A DNA stretch of 64,000 bases from Bacillota bacterium (GTDB taxonomy: Bacteria; Bacillota; Clostridia; Acetivibrionales; DSM-1351). Where the stretch lies: NCBI GenBank assembly GCA_023393115.1, contig JAEWMS010000023.1, positions 25,659-89,658 on the forward strand. Direction: 5' to 3'. The notes under the pieces are model-generated. The model worked only from the letters and a program-made list of their open reading frames with translations. It had not been told where the DNA came from and did no database searches. Both the position numbers and the translations under genes were made by a program. Position 1 is the stretch's first letter. Each line of letters opens with the position of its first letter. Shown piece by piece: positions 46,809-55,911 of this stretch.

Positions 46809-47235
46809 TAGACTCCACCCTCTTCTAATATGAGTAATAAATCACTCTATAATCATTTTGCATAGCTTTTGAGAACGTCTTTTACATATAAACTCATTCT
46901 GTCGCCGTCAATGGTGATAAAAATTTTTATTTACATAATAACTATAATATTCTATATAATAATTAATTTGGATTGAGGAACTGCACTGAAAGAATACGAA
47001 CAGTTTAACATAAAGTAGAAAAGAAAAACCGTTTTGGTCCTGAAATGTCGAATTTTCGACCTGAAATGCAATTTTACTGTTGTTAAAAAATATTACCGAA
47101 TTAAGCCAATAGCCTTATTTACGAGAACCACCTTCACACTCTAATTGATGCTAATATAAATACTTCCGCATAATATAAACCGGTAACAGCAAAAAGCATC
47201 TAAAAGTAGCCCGGTTCCAACTTGTTGGACTCACA
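46809..47235. other. Long intergenic region ahead of the peptide array
   Basis: About 430 bp of mostly AT-rich sequence with no convincing gene on either strand. It holds the 21-bp-period direct repeats (47039-47068) and presumably the promoter of the array. A GGTTTTT..TTTATGTT stretch (47000-47036, minus strand) could serve as the core promoter, but no good -35 is visible. Confidence 0.6.
47039..47068. promoter_or_regulatory. Direct repeats with 21-bp period, LytTR-like operator
   Basis: CCTGAAATG occurs at 47039-47047 and again at 47060-47068, with TCGAATTTTCGA between them (itself a palindrome). Nine-bp direct repeats separated by 12 bp are the layout of LytTR (AgrA/ComE-type) sites. It lies about 230 bp upstream of the aminomutase gene, the only large gap before the array. 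No LytTR regulator is encoded in this window. The reader protein is therefore inferred. Confidence 0.5.
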
Positions 47236-47281
47236 AAAAAAAGAATAGGGCAAAGCAATTATTCGCCTTGTCCTATTCTAG
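47236..47281 (-). terminator. Terminator of the sugar ABC operon
   Basis: AGAATAGGACAAGGC pairs with GCTTTGCCCTATTCT (minus strand) and is followed by TTTTTTTT. It ends the binding-protein gene at 47329 and insulates the peptide array. Confidence 0.9.
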
Positions 47282-47328
47282 TATTTTGGGATGATATTTT
47301 TTTATTCTTTAGAGTTTTTACTTAAGTA

Positions 47329-48489
47329 TTAGTCATACAATAGCATTGCTATGTCAGCTTGGTCCATATTTGATGCATTATAAAACTTACAACCTGTGTC
47401 TGCATCTTTAACTGCCTCACCCTTTATTGACTTATAAGCGAGTTCTACAGCAAGGTAACCAATTTGGTATGGATCCTGTGTTACTGATCCCAGGAACCAG
47501 CCATTCTTAACAGCAGCTTTCTGTGCTTTTCCTGCATCGAAACCAACAACTGCGATATTCTTGTATTTTCCGGTTTTTCTGTCGAGATCTTTACCGTCAG
47601 TAGTAGCCGCAAGTATACCATTTACTGAAGCCTCATTTGATGCATATACAGCGATAAGTCCCTTTGTATTAAGTAAACTCTGTGATGCATTCTGTGAGTC
47701 AGTAGCATTTGATGATGGTGGAATTATAACAAATATATTTACTGCAGCTTTGCCTGAAGAAGCATCCTTCTTAAACTTTTCATGGCCAGTAATAGCTACC
47801 TGTCCTGCAAATAATGTCTCACAATTTTTAGCCATCTGGTTGATAAAACCAGTAGTACGTCCAAGTATTGAAGCAGATGTAGCATCTTGAGACTGTACAC
47901 CAATTGTTACAGGGTTTTCAGGGGTTGCTGCCTTTAATGCAGCCTGGAAAGTTGGGTCAGCAAACATCGAATCTGCCGCAAGAGCGCCTGCATTTTCATT
48001 GTTTGTTGAAGCGGTTGCCATCAAGGTTCCTTCCGGAGCATTTGGAATACCGGAGTCAAAACCTACAATAGGTATTTTTTTGTCTTTACAATCATTCAGC
48101 TGCTGTGTAACCGAACTGGTATCAAGTACAGCCAATGCTAGAGCTGCGGGTTTCTTAGCAATCGCGGCATTTATCATATCAACCTGTACATTTATGTCTG
48201 ACTCTGAAGGTGGACCGTCAAACGTCATTTCAACATTATACTTTGCAGCAGCGTCTTCTGCACCCTTCTTAACTGTCTGCCAGAATTGGTGCTGGAAACC
48301 TTTTGATATAACGGCAATGTAAGGTTTCCCAGAATCTGTGCCGGATGTTGAGCTTACGGCAGCAGTTGATGATGGTGCTGCTGAAGTATTTGCTTCTGAT
48401 GTTGATTGTGAAGATCCGCAGCCGGTTAAAGATAACGCGAATATTGAAGCTGCTGCTACTAAAGAAAGTATTTTCTTTGAGCCTTTCAT
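47329..48489 (-). CDS. Sugar ABC transporter binding lipoprotein, RbsB type
   Basis: A 386-residue periplasmic-binding-protein-like lipoprotein with LTGC lipobox (Cys24) and a Ser/Thr/Ala linker. The Peripla_BP_4 domain starts PYIAVISKGFQHQFW, with AVLDTSSVTQQLNDCK and VVGFDAGKAQKAAVKNGWFLGSVTQDPYQ split across it. It is the receptor for the permease and ATPase genes immediately upstream in the same operon. AAGGAGG precedes the ATG. It belongs to the CUT2 class, which imports monosaccharides. The substrate is not determined. Confidence 0.93.
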   Translation of the reverse strand: MKGSKKILSLVAAASIFALSLTGCGSSQSTSEANTSAAPSSTAAVSSTSGTDSGKPYIAVISKGFQHQFWQTVKKGAEDAAAKYNVEMTFDGPPSESDINVQVDMINAAIAKKPAALALAVLDTSSVTQQLNDCKDKKIPIVGFDSGIPNAPEGTLMATASTNNENAGALAADSMFADPTFQAALKAATPENPVTIGVQSQDATSASILGRTTGFINQMAKNCETLFAGQVAITGHEKFKKDASSGKAAVNIFVIIPPSSNATDSQNASQSLLNTKGLIAVYASNEASVNGILAATTDGKDLDRKTGKYKNIAVVGFDAGKAQKAAVKNGWFLGSVTQDPYQIGYLAVELAYKSIKGEAVKDADTGCKFYNASNMDQADIAMLLYD

Positions 48490-48580
48490 AGATAATTTCC
48501 TCCTTAAAATATTATGTTATATTTAAGCTATCGCTTAAAATCTTGGAAGCATTTTGTTAACTTTGATTAAGAGATAATAA

Positions 48581-49579
48581 TTAGTCTTTTTTAACTTGAT
48601 TAGCTTTTTTGTTTCTGTAAATATCAAGTAGAACCGCACCAATTACAACAAAACCTGTAAAGAAGGTCTGCCACTGACCCTGCAGATTCATGGCCATCAG
48701 TCCCTGTTTAAGAACACTCATTATAAATACACCAATAAGAGTTCCCGATACTGTTCCAACCCCACCAGACATTGAAGTTCCGCCTATAACAACACCGGAG
48801 ATAGCATATAACTCTAATCCATTACCTGTACTCGGAATAATTGAGGTGTATGCTGCAGCATACATTATTGCTGCTAACCCTCCAAAGAAACCATCGATGG
48901 TATATACAACTATTTTCCATCTGTCCACTTTTACCCCGGACAGCCTTGCTGCTTCTTCATTTGAGCCGATTGCGAAAGTATATCTTCCTATGATTGTTTT
49001 GTTCAATATGATGAACGCGATTACCAGGAATATACCCAACCAAACCGCCCCAATCGGAAAGCCTCCTGAAGTTTTATAAAATGCGAATTTAAACCAGCCA
49101 TCAGGGTCTGTAACTGTAGGATATCTCATGGTCATAACTTTTGATATAATTGCACCCAAACCCATTGTTATACTCATAGTGCCAAGTGTAGCAATGAATG
49201 GAGGCAGCTTGAGTTTTGCTATCATGACGCCATTCATTAGTCCGAAGAAAGTAGACACGATAAAGATAAGAACAAGTGCCAATCCAATGGGCCAATGCCA
49301 TACATTGTATGCAACACCACCAATAAGTGCTGAACACATCATAATCGTTCCTGATGCAAGATTTATACCACCTGTTATTATTACAAAAGTCATACCTAAC
49401 GCAAGAAATCCTATATAATAGGATGAATCAAGTATGTTTACAAATGTAGCAACAGAGAAGAAGTTATTACCGAAAATTGAAAAGAATATATATAGAATAA
49501 AAAGCGTACTTAAAGCTAATATCTTTTGAAATCCTGTCGAATTCTTACTGACAGAAAGCATCTTATTTTCCTTTGACAT
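48581..49579 (-). CDS. Sugar ABC transporter permease, RbsC type
   Basis: A 332-residue CUT2 permease with about ten hydrophobic helices. Conserved blocks are GMTFVIITGGINLASGTIM and AIGSNEEAARLSGVKVDRWK, and the C-terminal VIGGTSMSGGVGTVSGTLIG is characteristic of RbsC/XylH. GAGG lies about 8 nt before the ATG. It sits 24 bp downstream of the ATPase gene. Confidence 0.93.
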   Translation of the reverse strand: MSKENKMLSVSKNSTGFQKILALSTLFILYIFFSIFGNNFFSVATFVNILDSSYYIGFLALGMTFVIITGGINLASGTIMMCSALIGGVAYNVWHWPIGLALVLIFIVSTFFGLMNGVMIAKLKLPPFIATLGTMSITMGLGAIISKVMTMRYPTVTDPDGWFKFAFYKTSGGFPIGAVWLGIFLVIAFIILNKTIIGRYTFAIGSNEEAARLSGVKVDRWKIVVYTIDGFFGGLAAIMYAAAYTSIIPSTGNGLELYAISGVVIGGTSMSGGVGTVSGTLIGVFIMSVLKQGLMAMNLQGQWQTFFTGFVVIGAVLLDIYRNKKANQVKKD

Positions 49580-49603
49580 ATTTGTTACCTCACTATTTTT
49601 TTA

Positions 49604-51094
49604 TCATTTTCTTTGTGTAGCCAAGGTCATAATTCTTTCCTGAGTCGCCTCTCCGATATCGAGTGTTCCCGTCAGGCGTCCTTCACACATAACTGCCACA
49701 CGGTCACTCATTCGCAGTAACTCCGGCATTTCTGAGGAAATCATTATTACGGATTTTCCTTCATAAACCAGATCATTCATTAATTTGTAAATTTCACTTT
49801 TTGCTCCTACATCTATACCTCTAGTAGGTTCATCAAAAATCAAAATACTGCAGTTCTTAATAAGCCATTTTGATAATACTACCTTTTGCTGATTGCCCCC
49901 TGAAAGGTTTTTTACAAGTTGAGTTGTTGACGGTGTTTTTATGTTAATTTTCTTAATGTATTCTTTTGTAACGCTATTAACTTTCTTATCATCAACAACA
50001 CTTAGGCTTGAGAATTTTTCAAGACTTGATAAAACCGAATTGTCGCTCACGCTAAGTCCTAACGTCAGACCAAATCGTTTTCTATCCTCAGACAGATATC
50101 CAATACCATAATTAACGGCATCATAAGGTGATTTAATTTCTACCTTCTTACCGTTAATATATATCTCCCCGCTTGTTAAAGGATCTGCACCGAAAATTAA
50201 ACGTGCAGTTTCGGTTCTCCCTGCTCCCATCAATCCTGCAATGCCTAATATTTCACCCTTTTTCAGCTGGAAAGATACGTTCTTTACTTGTTTGGAATTG
50301 AGATTTTTTACTTCAAGCGAAACAGGGGAGTCCACCGGAACCATGCTGTGTGTTTTTGGTTCTTCATAGATAACACGGCCAACCATCATTTGAATTATTT
50401 GTGGAATACTGACGTCATCTGTTTTTACAGTACTGACGTATTGTCCATCTCTCATAGTTGTTATTCTGTCAGTTATCTTTTTGAGTTCCTCAAGTCTATG
50501 AGATATGTATACTATTCCAACCCCCTGGACTTTTAATTGTTTGATAAATCTAAAGAGACTTTCTATTTCAGAATCTGTCAATGCTGCTGTAGGTTCATCC
50601 ATTATGAGCACTTCAGACTTAAATGATAAGGCTTTTGCGATTTCTACCATCTGTTGCTTTGCCACAGTAAGATCCTTTATTTTTGCTTCAGGATTTATGT
50701 TGATGTTAAGCGACTCCAGAAGCTTTCTGGCCTCATTATTTGTTTTCTTACTATCAACAAAAGGACCAATCTTATGCTCACGACCTATGAATATATTCTC
50801 TGCCACTGAAAGATGAGGCAGCATATTCAATTCCTGATGAATAATTCCTATACCTAGATCCTGAGCTTCTTTGGGGCTACGGATTTCTACTTCTTTACCT
50901 TTATACTTTATTGTGCCGCCGTCTTTTTGATACAAGCCCGTCAGAACTTTCATCAAGGTTGATTTACCTGCACCATTTTCTCCTACCAGTGCATGTACTT
51001 CACCCTTTATGAGTTCAAAAGAGCAATTGTTTAGTGCGTGAACCCCAGGGAAATACTTTTGTATTCCCTCCATACGTACAAGTAATTCATTCAT
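49604..51094 (-). CDS. Sugar ABC transporter ATPase with two nucleotide-binding domains, RbsA/MglA type
   Basis: A 496-residue double ATPase. The first domain has Walker A GENGAGKST and Walker B VLIMDEPTAALTDSE. The second has the degenerate loop GLMGAGRTETARLIFG and signature LSGGNQQKVVLSKW with ILIFDEPTRGIDVG, as is normal for CUT2 ATPases. It energises the permease encoded just downstream. GAGGTG precedes the ATG. A putative promoter with activator repeats and a palindrome lies at 51140-51205, so transporter genes can be induced separately from the sensor genes. Confidence 0.94.
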   Translation of the reverse strand: MNELLVRMEGIQKYFPGVHALNNCSFELIKGEVHALVGENGAGKSTLMKVLTGLYQKDGGTIKYKGKEVEIRSPKEAQDLGIGIIHQELNMLPHLSVAENIFIGREHKIGPFVDSKKTNNEARKLLESLNININPEAKIKDLTVAKQQMVEIAKALSFKSEVLIMDEPTAALTDSEIESLFRFIKQLKVQGVGIVYISHRLEELKKITDRITTMRDGQYVSTVKTDDVSIPQIIQMMVGRVIYEEPKTHSMVPVDSPVSLEVKNLNSKQVKNVSFQLKKGEILGIAGLMGAGRTETARLIFGADPLTSGEIYINGKKVEIKSPYDAVNYGIGYLSEDRKRFGLTLGLSVSDNSVLSSLEKFSSLSVVDDKKVNSVTKEYIKKINIKTPSTTQLVKNLSGGNQQKVVLSKWLIKNCSILIFDEPTRGIDVGAKSEIYKLMNDLVYEGKSVIMISSEMPELLRMSDRVAVMCEGRLTGTLDIGEATQERIMTLATQRK

Positions 51095-51139
51095 TTTTTC
51101 ACCTCTATTGCTACAACTGTGTTAGTTGGTTACAACATT

Positions 51140-51205
51140 ATTGTAAGGTGAAACGTTTCGTTTTAAAATGTGAAATCCTATAAAGAATATATAGAAATCC
51201 TATAA
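51140..51205 (-). promoter_or_regulatory. Transporter promoter with 22-bp-period repeats and GAAACGTTTC palindrome
   Basis: On the minus strand TTATAGGATTTC occurs twice (51194-51205 and 51172-51183), 22 bp apart. A -10-like TACAAT follows at 51140-51145. The -35 (TTTTAA) is poor. Between them lies the perfect palindrome GAAACGTTTC (51150-51159). The layout fits activation by the AraC-type regulator at 54019 and repression by a LacI-type protein. Confidence 0.5.
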
Positions 51206-51220
51206 TATAATATGTCCTGA

Positions 51221-52204
51221 TTATTCAGTAAAAGGAAATACCAGTTTCTCATTCTCGGGTAAATACATATTTTGTTTATCAATAATTGTTAAGCCGGTAT
51301 TGGTAGATTTGGGAAGAGATTTGTTATATACCGAATCGACAGCATATTTGACACCAAGATATCCCATGTTAAACGGGTTTTGAATTATCAAAGCCTCTAT
51401 TACTCCCTTTTCGACGAAGCTTACTTCCTCGGGCGTACTATCAAGTCCAATAATTTTGATTATTCCAGCCATATTCATGTCTTCTACTGCACGCGCTGCA
51501 CCAACTGTTCCCTGAGCATTAGTGCATATAACAGCATCAAGACCGGGATTTTCTTTAATTGCTTTCTTTACCTGCTGATATGCTACACTCTCATCAGAAT
51601 TACAGTATAGATTTGCTACAACCTGAACCCCTGCATATTTTTTTATCGTACTAAAAACACCCTGTTCTCTTAAATCAGAAGACGCGGCACCTTTGATAAA
51701 ATTCATAACAGCAATTTTACACGTAGGTCCAATTCGATTAATCAAAGTTTGTCCAAGTTTTGTACCTGCATCCATGTTGTCTGTGCCCACAAAAGCCTTT
51801 ATCTGATCTGAGTTAAGCTGAGAATCTATAATTATTACCGGGATATTTATCGAGGCTGCCTTATCAACAACACCTGACAGCTTATTATAGTCTCCGGCTG
51901 CCAACACAATAGCATTATATTTATTATTGATTGAACCTTCTACCAACTTAATTTGACCTTCAATATCTTTTTCGCTTATGGGCCCATCAAAACTTATATC
52001 TACGTCAAACTCCTTTGCAGCAGCCTCAGCACCCATTCTTACAACAGAGTAAAAGCTCGCATCCTTTTTCTTAACAATTACAGATATTTTTATTTTATTA
52101 TCTTGAGTTGATAATTTACTGCTGTTACTACAGCCTGTGATTACAATAGAGCAAAAAAGCAGTATTATAATAAGACAAGATAGTATTTTGAACTTACTGA
52201 ACAT
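51221..52204 (-). CDS. Sugar-binding lipoprotein linked to the sensor kinase
   Basis: A 327-residue Peripla_BP_4-type lipoprotein with ITGC lipobox (Cys25). Domain blocks include SVIVKKKDASFYSVVRMGAE, AFVGTDNMDAGTKLGQTLI and DAVICTNAQGTVGAARAV. The start at 52204 (MFSKFKIL) has GGGGG 5 nt upstream; 11 codons further upstream in the same frame overlap a repeat element (copy C). It follows the kinase gene directly. With a separate binding protein already serving the transporter (47329), this one probably presents sugar to the kinase, as in Lac/Xyl-type three-component sensors. Confidence 0.9.
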   Translation of the reverse strand: MFSKFKILSCLIIILLFCSIVITGCSNSSKLSTQDNKIKISVIVKKKDASFYSVVRMGAEAAAKEFDVDISFDGPISEKDIEGQIKLVEGSINNKYNAIVLAAGDYNKLSGVVDKAASINIPVIIIDSQLNSDQIKAFVGTDNMDAGTKLGQTLINRIGPTCKIAVMNFIKGAASSDLREQGVFSTIKKYAGVQVVANLYCNSDESVAYQQVKKAIKENPGLDAVICTNAQGTVGAARAVEDMNMAGIIKIIGLDSTPEEVSFVEKGVIEALIIQNPFNMGYLGVKYAVDSVYNKSLPKSTNTGLTIIDKQNMYLPENEKLVFPFTE

Positions 52205-52213
52205 GTTAACCCC

Positions 52214-52265
52214 CATCTCGCTGCTATGCAGCGACACAAATAGGTATGAAAAGCCGCTTAGGCAT
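52214..52265 (-). repeat. Structured intercistronic repeat, partial copy C
   Basis: The 3' half of the element in copies A and B: GCGGCTTTTCATACCTATT, then the TCGCTGCATAGCAGCGA hairpin, ending at the GGGGG ribosome binding site of the binding-protein gene. The 5' half is missing; the kinase stop codon lies there instead. Confidence 0.65.
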
Positions 52266-52267
52266 TA

Positions 52268-54022
52268 CTAATCAGTTATGATCGGTATACGTATCAATAC
52301 TGTTGTCCCAACATCCAATTCACTGAGGATCGTAATACCGTGCTCATTACCATAGCAAAGCTTTATTCTTTCATTGACATTCTTCAGACCAACTCCTGAA
52401 GAAGATTCACTGTGTGGTTCTTTTTCCAGAATGCCCTTTAATAATGACGGTTTAATTCCATAGCCGTTATCCGATACACTGAAAATAATACTGTCTTCTT
52501 GCCTGTACACCTTGATTAATATTTCACCCAGTTCCTGAAGTTTGTTTATTCCATGATAAATAGCATTTTCAATTATTGGCTGCAATATAAGCTTTATCGT
52601 TTTATTTTGGAGTATTTCCTGCTCAGCCTCTATTTTAAACTCAAACTTATCTTTATACCGTACTTTTTGAATAATAAGGTAACTCCTTGCATGCTCAATT
52701 TCATCACTAAGCCTTATAAACTCCTTACCCTTACTGATACTGACACGGAAAAACTGAGCGAGGGCAGCAACCATTGTGGTTACCCCCTCATGTTTCTGAT
52801 TCTCATTCATCCATATTATTGAATCGAGAGTATTATATAAAAAGTGAGGATTTATCTGAGCTTGAAGTGCTTTAAACTCACTTCGGCGTTTATCCTCCTG
52901 CTCTCTAATAATTTCTTCCATAAGCTGCTTTATCTTTGAAACCATGATATTAAAGGACTTAGATAGTTTCTTAACCTCATCTTCACCTTTCACATCTACA
53001 GATATAGAAAAATCTCCGTTCTCAACCTGCTTCATCTGCCTTTCAAGTCTCCTTATCGGCTGCGAAACTTTTTGAGATATGTAGATTGAAGCCAGAATTT
53101 CAACTACTATGCCCAAAGCGATAATAAGGATAAGATAATTCTCAAAATTTCTTTTGTTTTCTGTCAACTCATCTACATAGCTAATACCAACCATTTTCCA
53201 CCCGGCATAGCTAATATTCTTTACTGTCATAATCCTTTTTTTATCCTGAAATTTATCAAAAAACGAACCCGAATTTTTCTTAAGTGCATCACTGATATTT
53301 TCATTTTTTAAACCTGTATAAATCAGCTGCTGTTGCGGATGATAAATTATTCTTCCGTTATTATCTATGATATATATATATCCTGTTTTACCAAGGCTTA
53401 CGTTTTTACAAAGCTGTTCTATTACGCTGAAATTCATGTCTACCATGACTACACGTTCCTGAAGCTTTCCATCATTTCCATAAAAAGAGCTGCTTTTGCA
53501 CAAAGAAACAACCCACGGTCTTTTTCCTTTGAAAAGTCTTTGTACATGTGGAGGCTGGAAGATATAGCCGGTAGGATTTTGAAGAGAACTGCTGAACCAA
53601 TCCTGCTCAAGGACAGATGTACTTTTTTCAAAGTTGCCATTAGGATAACTTATCAGTAACTGTCCATCTTTTTTGTAAACAGCTACAGTTACTATGTCCT
53701 TTCTCAATTTTGAGGTAACTTCAAGTAAACTGTTGATACTCTTGTTGTTCTCAATTGTTTGACCCTCAAAATTACTACGTATGATATCAGATATTTCAAT
53801 CATACCTTTTAGATAAACCTCAAGGTTTATATTTACCTGGTCCATTATTTGCTGTGTACTGAAAGCAGCTCTCTCCTCTGCATTTTCAGAAAACATTCCG
53901 TACAATGCAAAACTAATTATTACGTTTGAAAGAATTATGACGGCCGTAAAAGAGAGAGCCATTATGGATCGTATACTGTTTAGCCTGAATTTATTAATTA
54001 TATCAGAAATCTTAAATTTCAA
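52268..54022 (-). CDS. Sensor histidine kinase, YesM family
   Basis: A 584-residue membrane kinase. TM1 is near residues 18-40. An extracellular dCache-like sensor reaches about 285 (VVMVDMNFSVIEQL, GYIYIIDNNGRIIYHP). TM2, HAMP, the His box QINPHFLYNTLDSIIW and an ATPase with IIENAIYHGINK and SDNGYG follow. It starts with TTG, AAGGAG 8 nt upstream, and overlaps the regulator stop by 4 bp. With the binding lipoprotein just downstream it forms a three-part sugar sensor. Confidence 0.92.
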   Translation of the reverse strand: MKFKISDIINKFRLNSIRSIMALSFTAVIILSNVIISFALYGMFSENAEERAAFSTQQIMDQVNINLEVYLKGMIEISDIIRSNFEGQTIENNKSINSLLEVTSKLRKDIVTVAVYKKDGQLLISYPNGNFEKSTSVLEQDWFSSSLQNPTGYIFQPPHVQRLFKGKRPWVVSLCKSSSFYGNDGKLQERVVMVDMNFSVIEQLCKNVSLGKTGYIYIIDNNGRIIYHPQQQLIYTGLKNENISDALKKNSGSFFDKFQDKKRIMTVKNISYAGWKMVGISYVDELTENKRNFENYLILIIALGIVVEILASIYISQKVSQPIRRLERQMKQVENGDFSISVDVKGEDEVKKLSKSFNIMVSKIKQLMEEIIREQEDKRRSEFKALQAQINPHFLYNTLDSIIWMNENQKHEGVTTMVAALAQFFRVSISKGKEFIRLSDEIEHARSYLIIQKVRYKDKFEFKIEAEQEILQNKTIKLILQPIIENAIYHGINKLQELGEILIKVYRQEDSIIFSVSDNGYGIKPSLLKGILEKEPHSESSSGVGLKNVNERIKLCYGNEHGITILSELDVGTTVLIRIPIITD

Positions 54023-55662
54023 ATTAAAGACTCCTTTTTGTTGATACTATTTCTGAATTCCCTTGGTGATAAACCATAGTTCTTTTTAAAGAAGTAACTA
54101 AAATAGCTGATATCAGGGTATCCGATACGTTCTGCTATTTCAACAGTCTTATACGGACCTTTCAGCAATTCAATCGCAGCGTTAAGTCTTACCCCTACAA
54201 GGTATTTCAAAAAAGTGTCGCCGGTTTCCTTTTTGAAAATCATACTAAGATAGCTTGAACTGATATGTAAATAGTCCGCTACCTTTTGGATACTCAAAGT
54301 CTCATCACCATAATTCCCTACCACATAGTCCTGAGCCTTTTTAAGCAATAGTTGAGCGGATTTTTGCCTTGTTGCCGACATGAATTTCATTAGTTTAATG
54401 CAGATTTCCTCCACCCACGCCTTCAATTTATCAAAGGAGTTGAATTCCAGGATTTCTACATAAAGATTTGTCCTTACTCCAAGAATTTCGCCAGTATCAA
54501 TATCAAAGTCTCTGCATATTCTGGAAATGGCTGCAACTATTTCAATAAAGTAGAGCTGATATTCCTTAATAGCGGCCTGTGTACCTGCCAGATTATTAAA
54601 CAGTTGTTCTACAACCTTATTTATTTCTTTTTCTGTGCCAAACTTTATTGCTGAAATCAATTGATTTTCTTTTAGTTCATCAAAGGCGATCACTTCTTTT
54701 TTCTTTGGCTCAAGGTCTTCAATAAATATTATTTTGCTAGAGCCCATAACCAGTTTATATTCAAGGGCGGATAGTGCTGATTTATATGAATCCCTTAGCC
54801 TATCAAGTGTCCTAATAATGCCTCCTACACCTATTGTAACTGTAAGTCTGAGATATTTTTCGACATTTTGACGTATTTCCTCCAACACAGGATAAATCCT
54901 CCTATAAATAGTATCCTTGTCACAGCGTTGATAAGCATTACCATTTATGCCAAAAATAAAAACCAGCTCGCCTTGGTGAAACAAGGCTTCTCCTATACGA
55001 TATTTATCAGTAATTTCTTTCGCAATATTCATCACTGCGTAACGCATTAATTCTGTATCGTTTTTATCAAAAATTTTATCAGCACAATCACTGTTATCAA
55101 TATTTGTAGCTGCAACTACGAAACAGTCGCCGTCTAAATTCAAACTGAAAAAAGCTATTTTACTTCTGACTTCATTATCGTCGTTGTATCCTTCAATGAG
55201 CATAGACAGAAACTTTTCCCGTATGATTGGAAGACTTTCATTAAAGTGTTCTTTGAGTTTCATAATATTCTCTTTTTGCTCTATTTCATAATCAAGTTTA
55301 TTTTTCACCTTTTTCATTAGGTCATCAATATCTTTGGGCAGAACAGGTTTAAGAATATAATCCTCAACTCCGAATTTAATAGCCTGCTGAGCATAATTAA
55401 AATCATCAAAACCTGTTAATATTATTGTTTTTACAGTGGGATAATTTAGCTTTATGTGTTCAGAAAGTTCTAATCCATTCATCAATGGCATTGATATGTC
55501 GGTTATGACTATATCAGGAACGTTTTCTTCTATTATGTCCAGAGCCTCCCTGCCATTCTGGGCTTCCCCTATAACCTCGCAATTGTAATTGCGCCATTCC
55601 ATTTTTTGAATTAAACCTTGTCTCACTTCATCTTCATCATCTACAACCAGTAATTTGTACAT
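54019..55662 (-). CDS. Response regulator with AraC-type HTH, YesN family
   Basis: A 547-residue regulator. Receiver residues are VVDDEDEV, the phospho-Asp in DIVITDISMP and KPV. A middle region of about 280 residues follows, then the C-terminal AraC domain (YLHISSSYLSMIFKKETGDT, then ERIGYPDISYFSYFFKKNYG). GGGGGAG lies 6 nt before the ATG. It is the first gene of the second sugar locus. Likely targets are the direct repeats at 51172-51205 upstream of the transporter genes. Confidence 0.92.
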   Translation of the reverse strand: MYKLLVVDDEDEVRQGLIQKMEWRNYNCEVIGEAQNGREALDIIEENVPDIVITDISMPLMNGLELSEHIKLNYPTVKTIILTGFDDFNYAQQAIKFGVEDYILKPVLPKDIDDLMKKVKNKLDYEIEQKENIMKLKEHFNESLPIIREKFLSMLIEGYNDDNEVRSKIAFFSLNLDGDCFVVAATNIDNSDCADKIFDKNDTELMRYAVMNIAKEITDKYRIGEALFHQGELVFIFGINGNAYQRCDKDTIYRRIYPVLEEIRQNVEKYLRLTVTIGVGGIIRTLDRLRDSYKSALSALEYKLVMGSSKIIFIEDLEPKKKEVIAFDELKENQLISAIKFGTEKEINKVVEQLFNNLAGTQAAIKEYQLYFIEIVAAISRICRDFDIDTGEILGVRTNLYVEILEFNSFDKLKAWVEEICIKLMKFMSATRQKSAQLLLKKAQDYVVGNYGDETLSIQKVADYLHISSSYLSMIFKKETGDTFLKYLVGVRLNAAIELLKGPYKTVEIAERIGYPDISYFSYFFKKNYGLSPREFRNSINKKESLI

Positions 55663-55759
55663 CAGAAGCTCCCCCTGCAGATAAAGTTTTTTACTTTATA
55701 AATGTAGCATTAACGCATTTTAGAGATGATAACTCGAAGTTTTTGATTTTTCTTACGCG

Positions 55760-55808
55760 AAACGTTTAACTGTAATGTATATATTATCATTTTAGGCGTA
55801 AAATGTCT
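55760..55808 (-). promoter_or_regulatory. Promoter of the sensor operon with AAACGTTT operator
   Basis: On the minus strand TAGACA and TAATAT are 17 bp apart (about 55780-55808), a fair sigma-A promoter. Just downstream is AAACGTTTCGCG, whose AAACGTTT palindrome (55761-55768) is shared with the site at 51150-51159. A common LacI/CcpA-type repressor of both units is possible. The base-pair limits of the -35 box are approximate. Confidence 0.5.
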
Positions 55809-55911
55809 ATACGATGAAAAATCTGGAATTGTAAAAATAGCTATTTTTACCGTTCGTCTATTAAAATATAAGTTTTTTATTGAAGTTTTTATGTTCCATT
55901 TGTTGAAGATA

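Noticed and set aside
51150..51159. GAAACGTTTC as a canonical cre (CcpA) site
   Set aside because: The spacing between TG and the central CG is one base too short for the cre consensus, so I list it only as a generic LacI-type palindrome.
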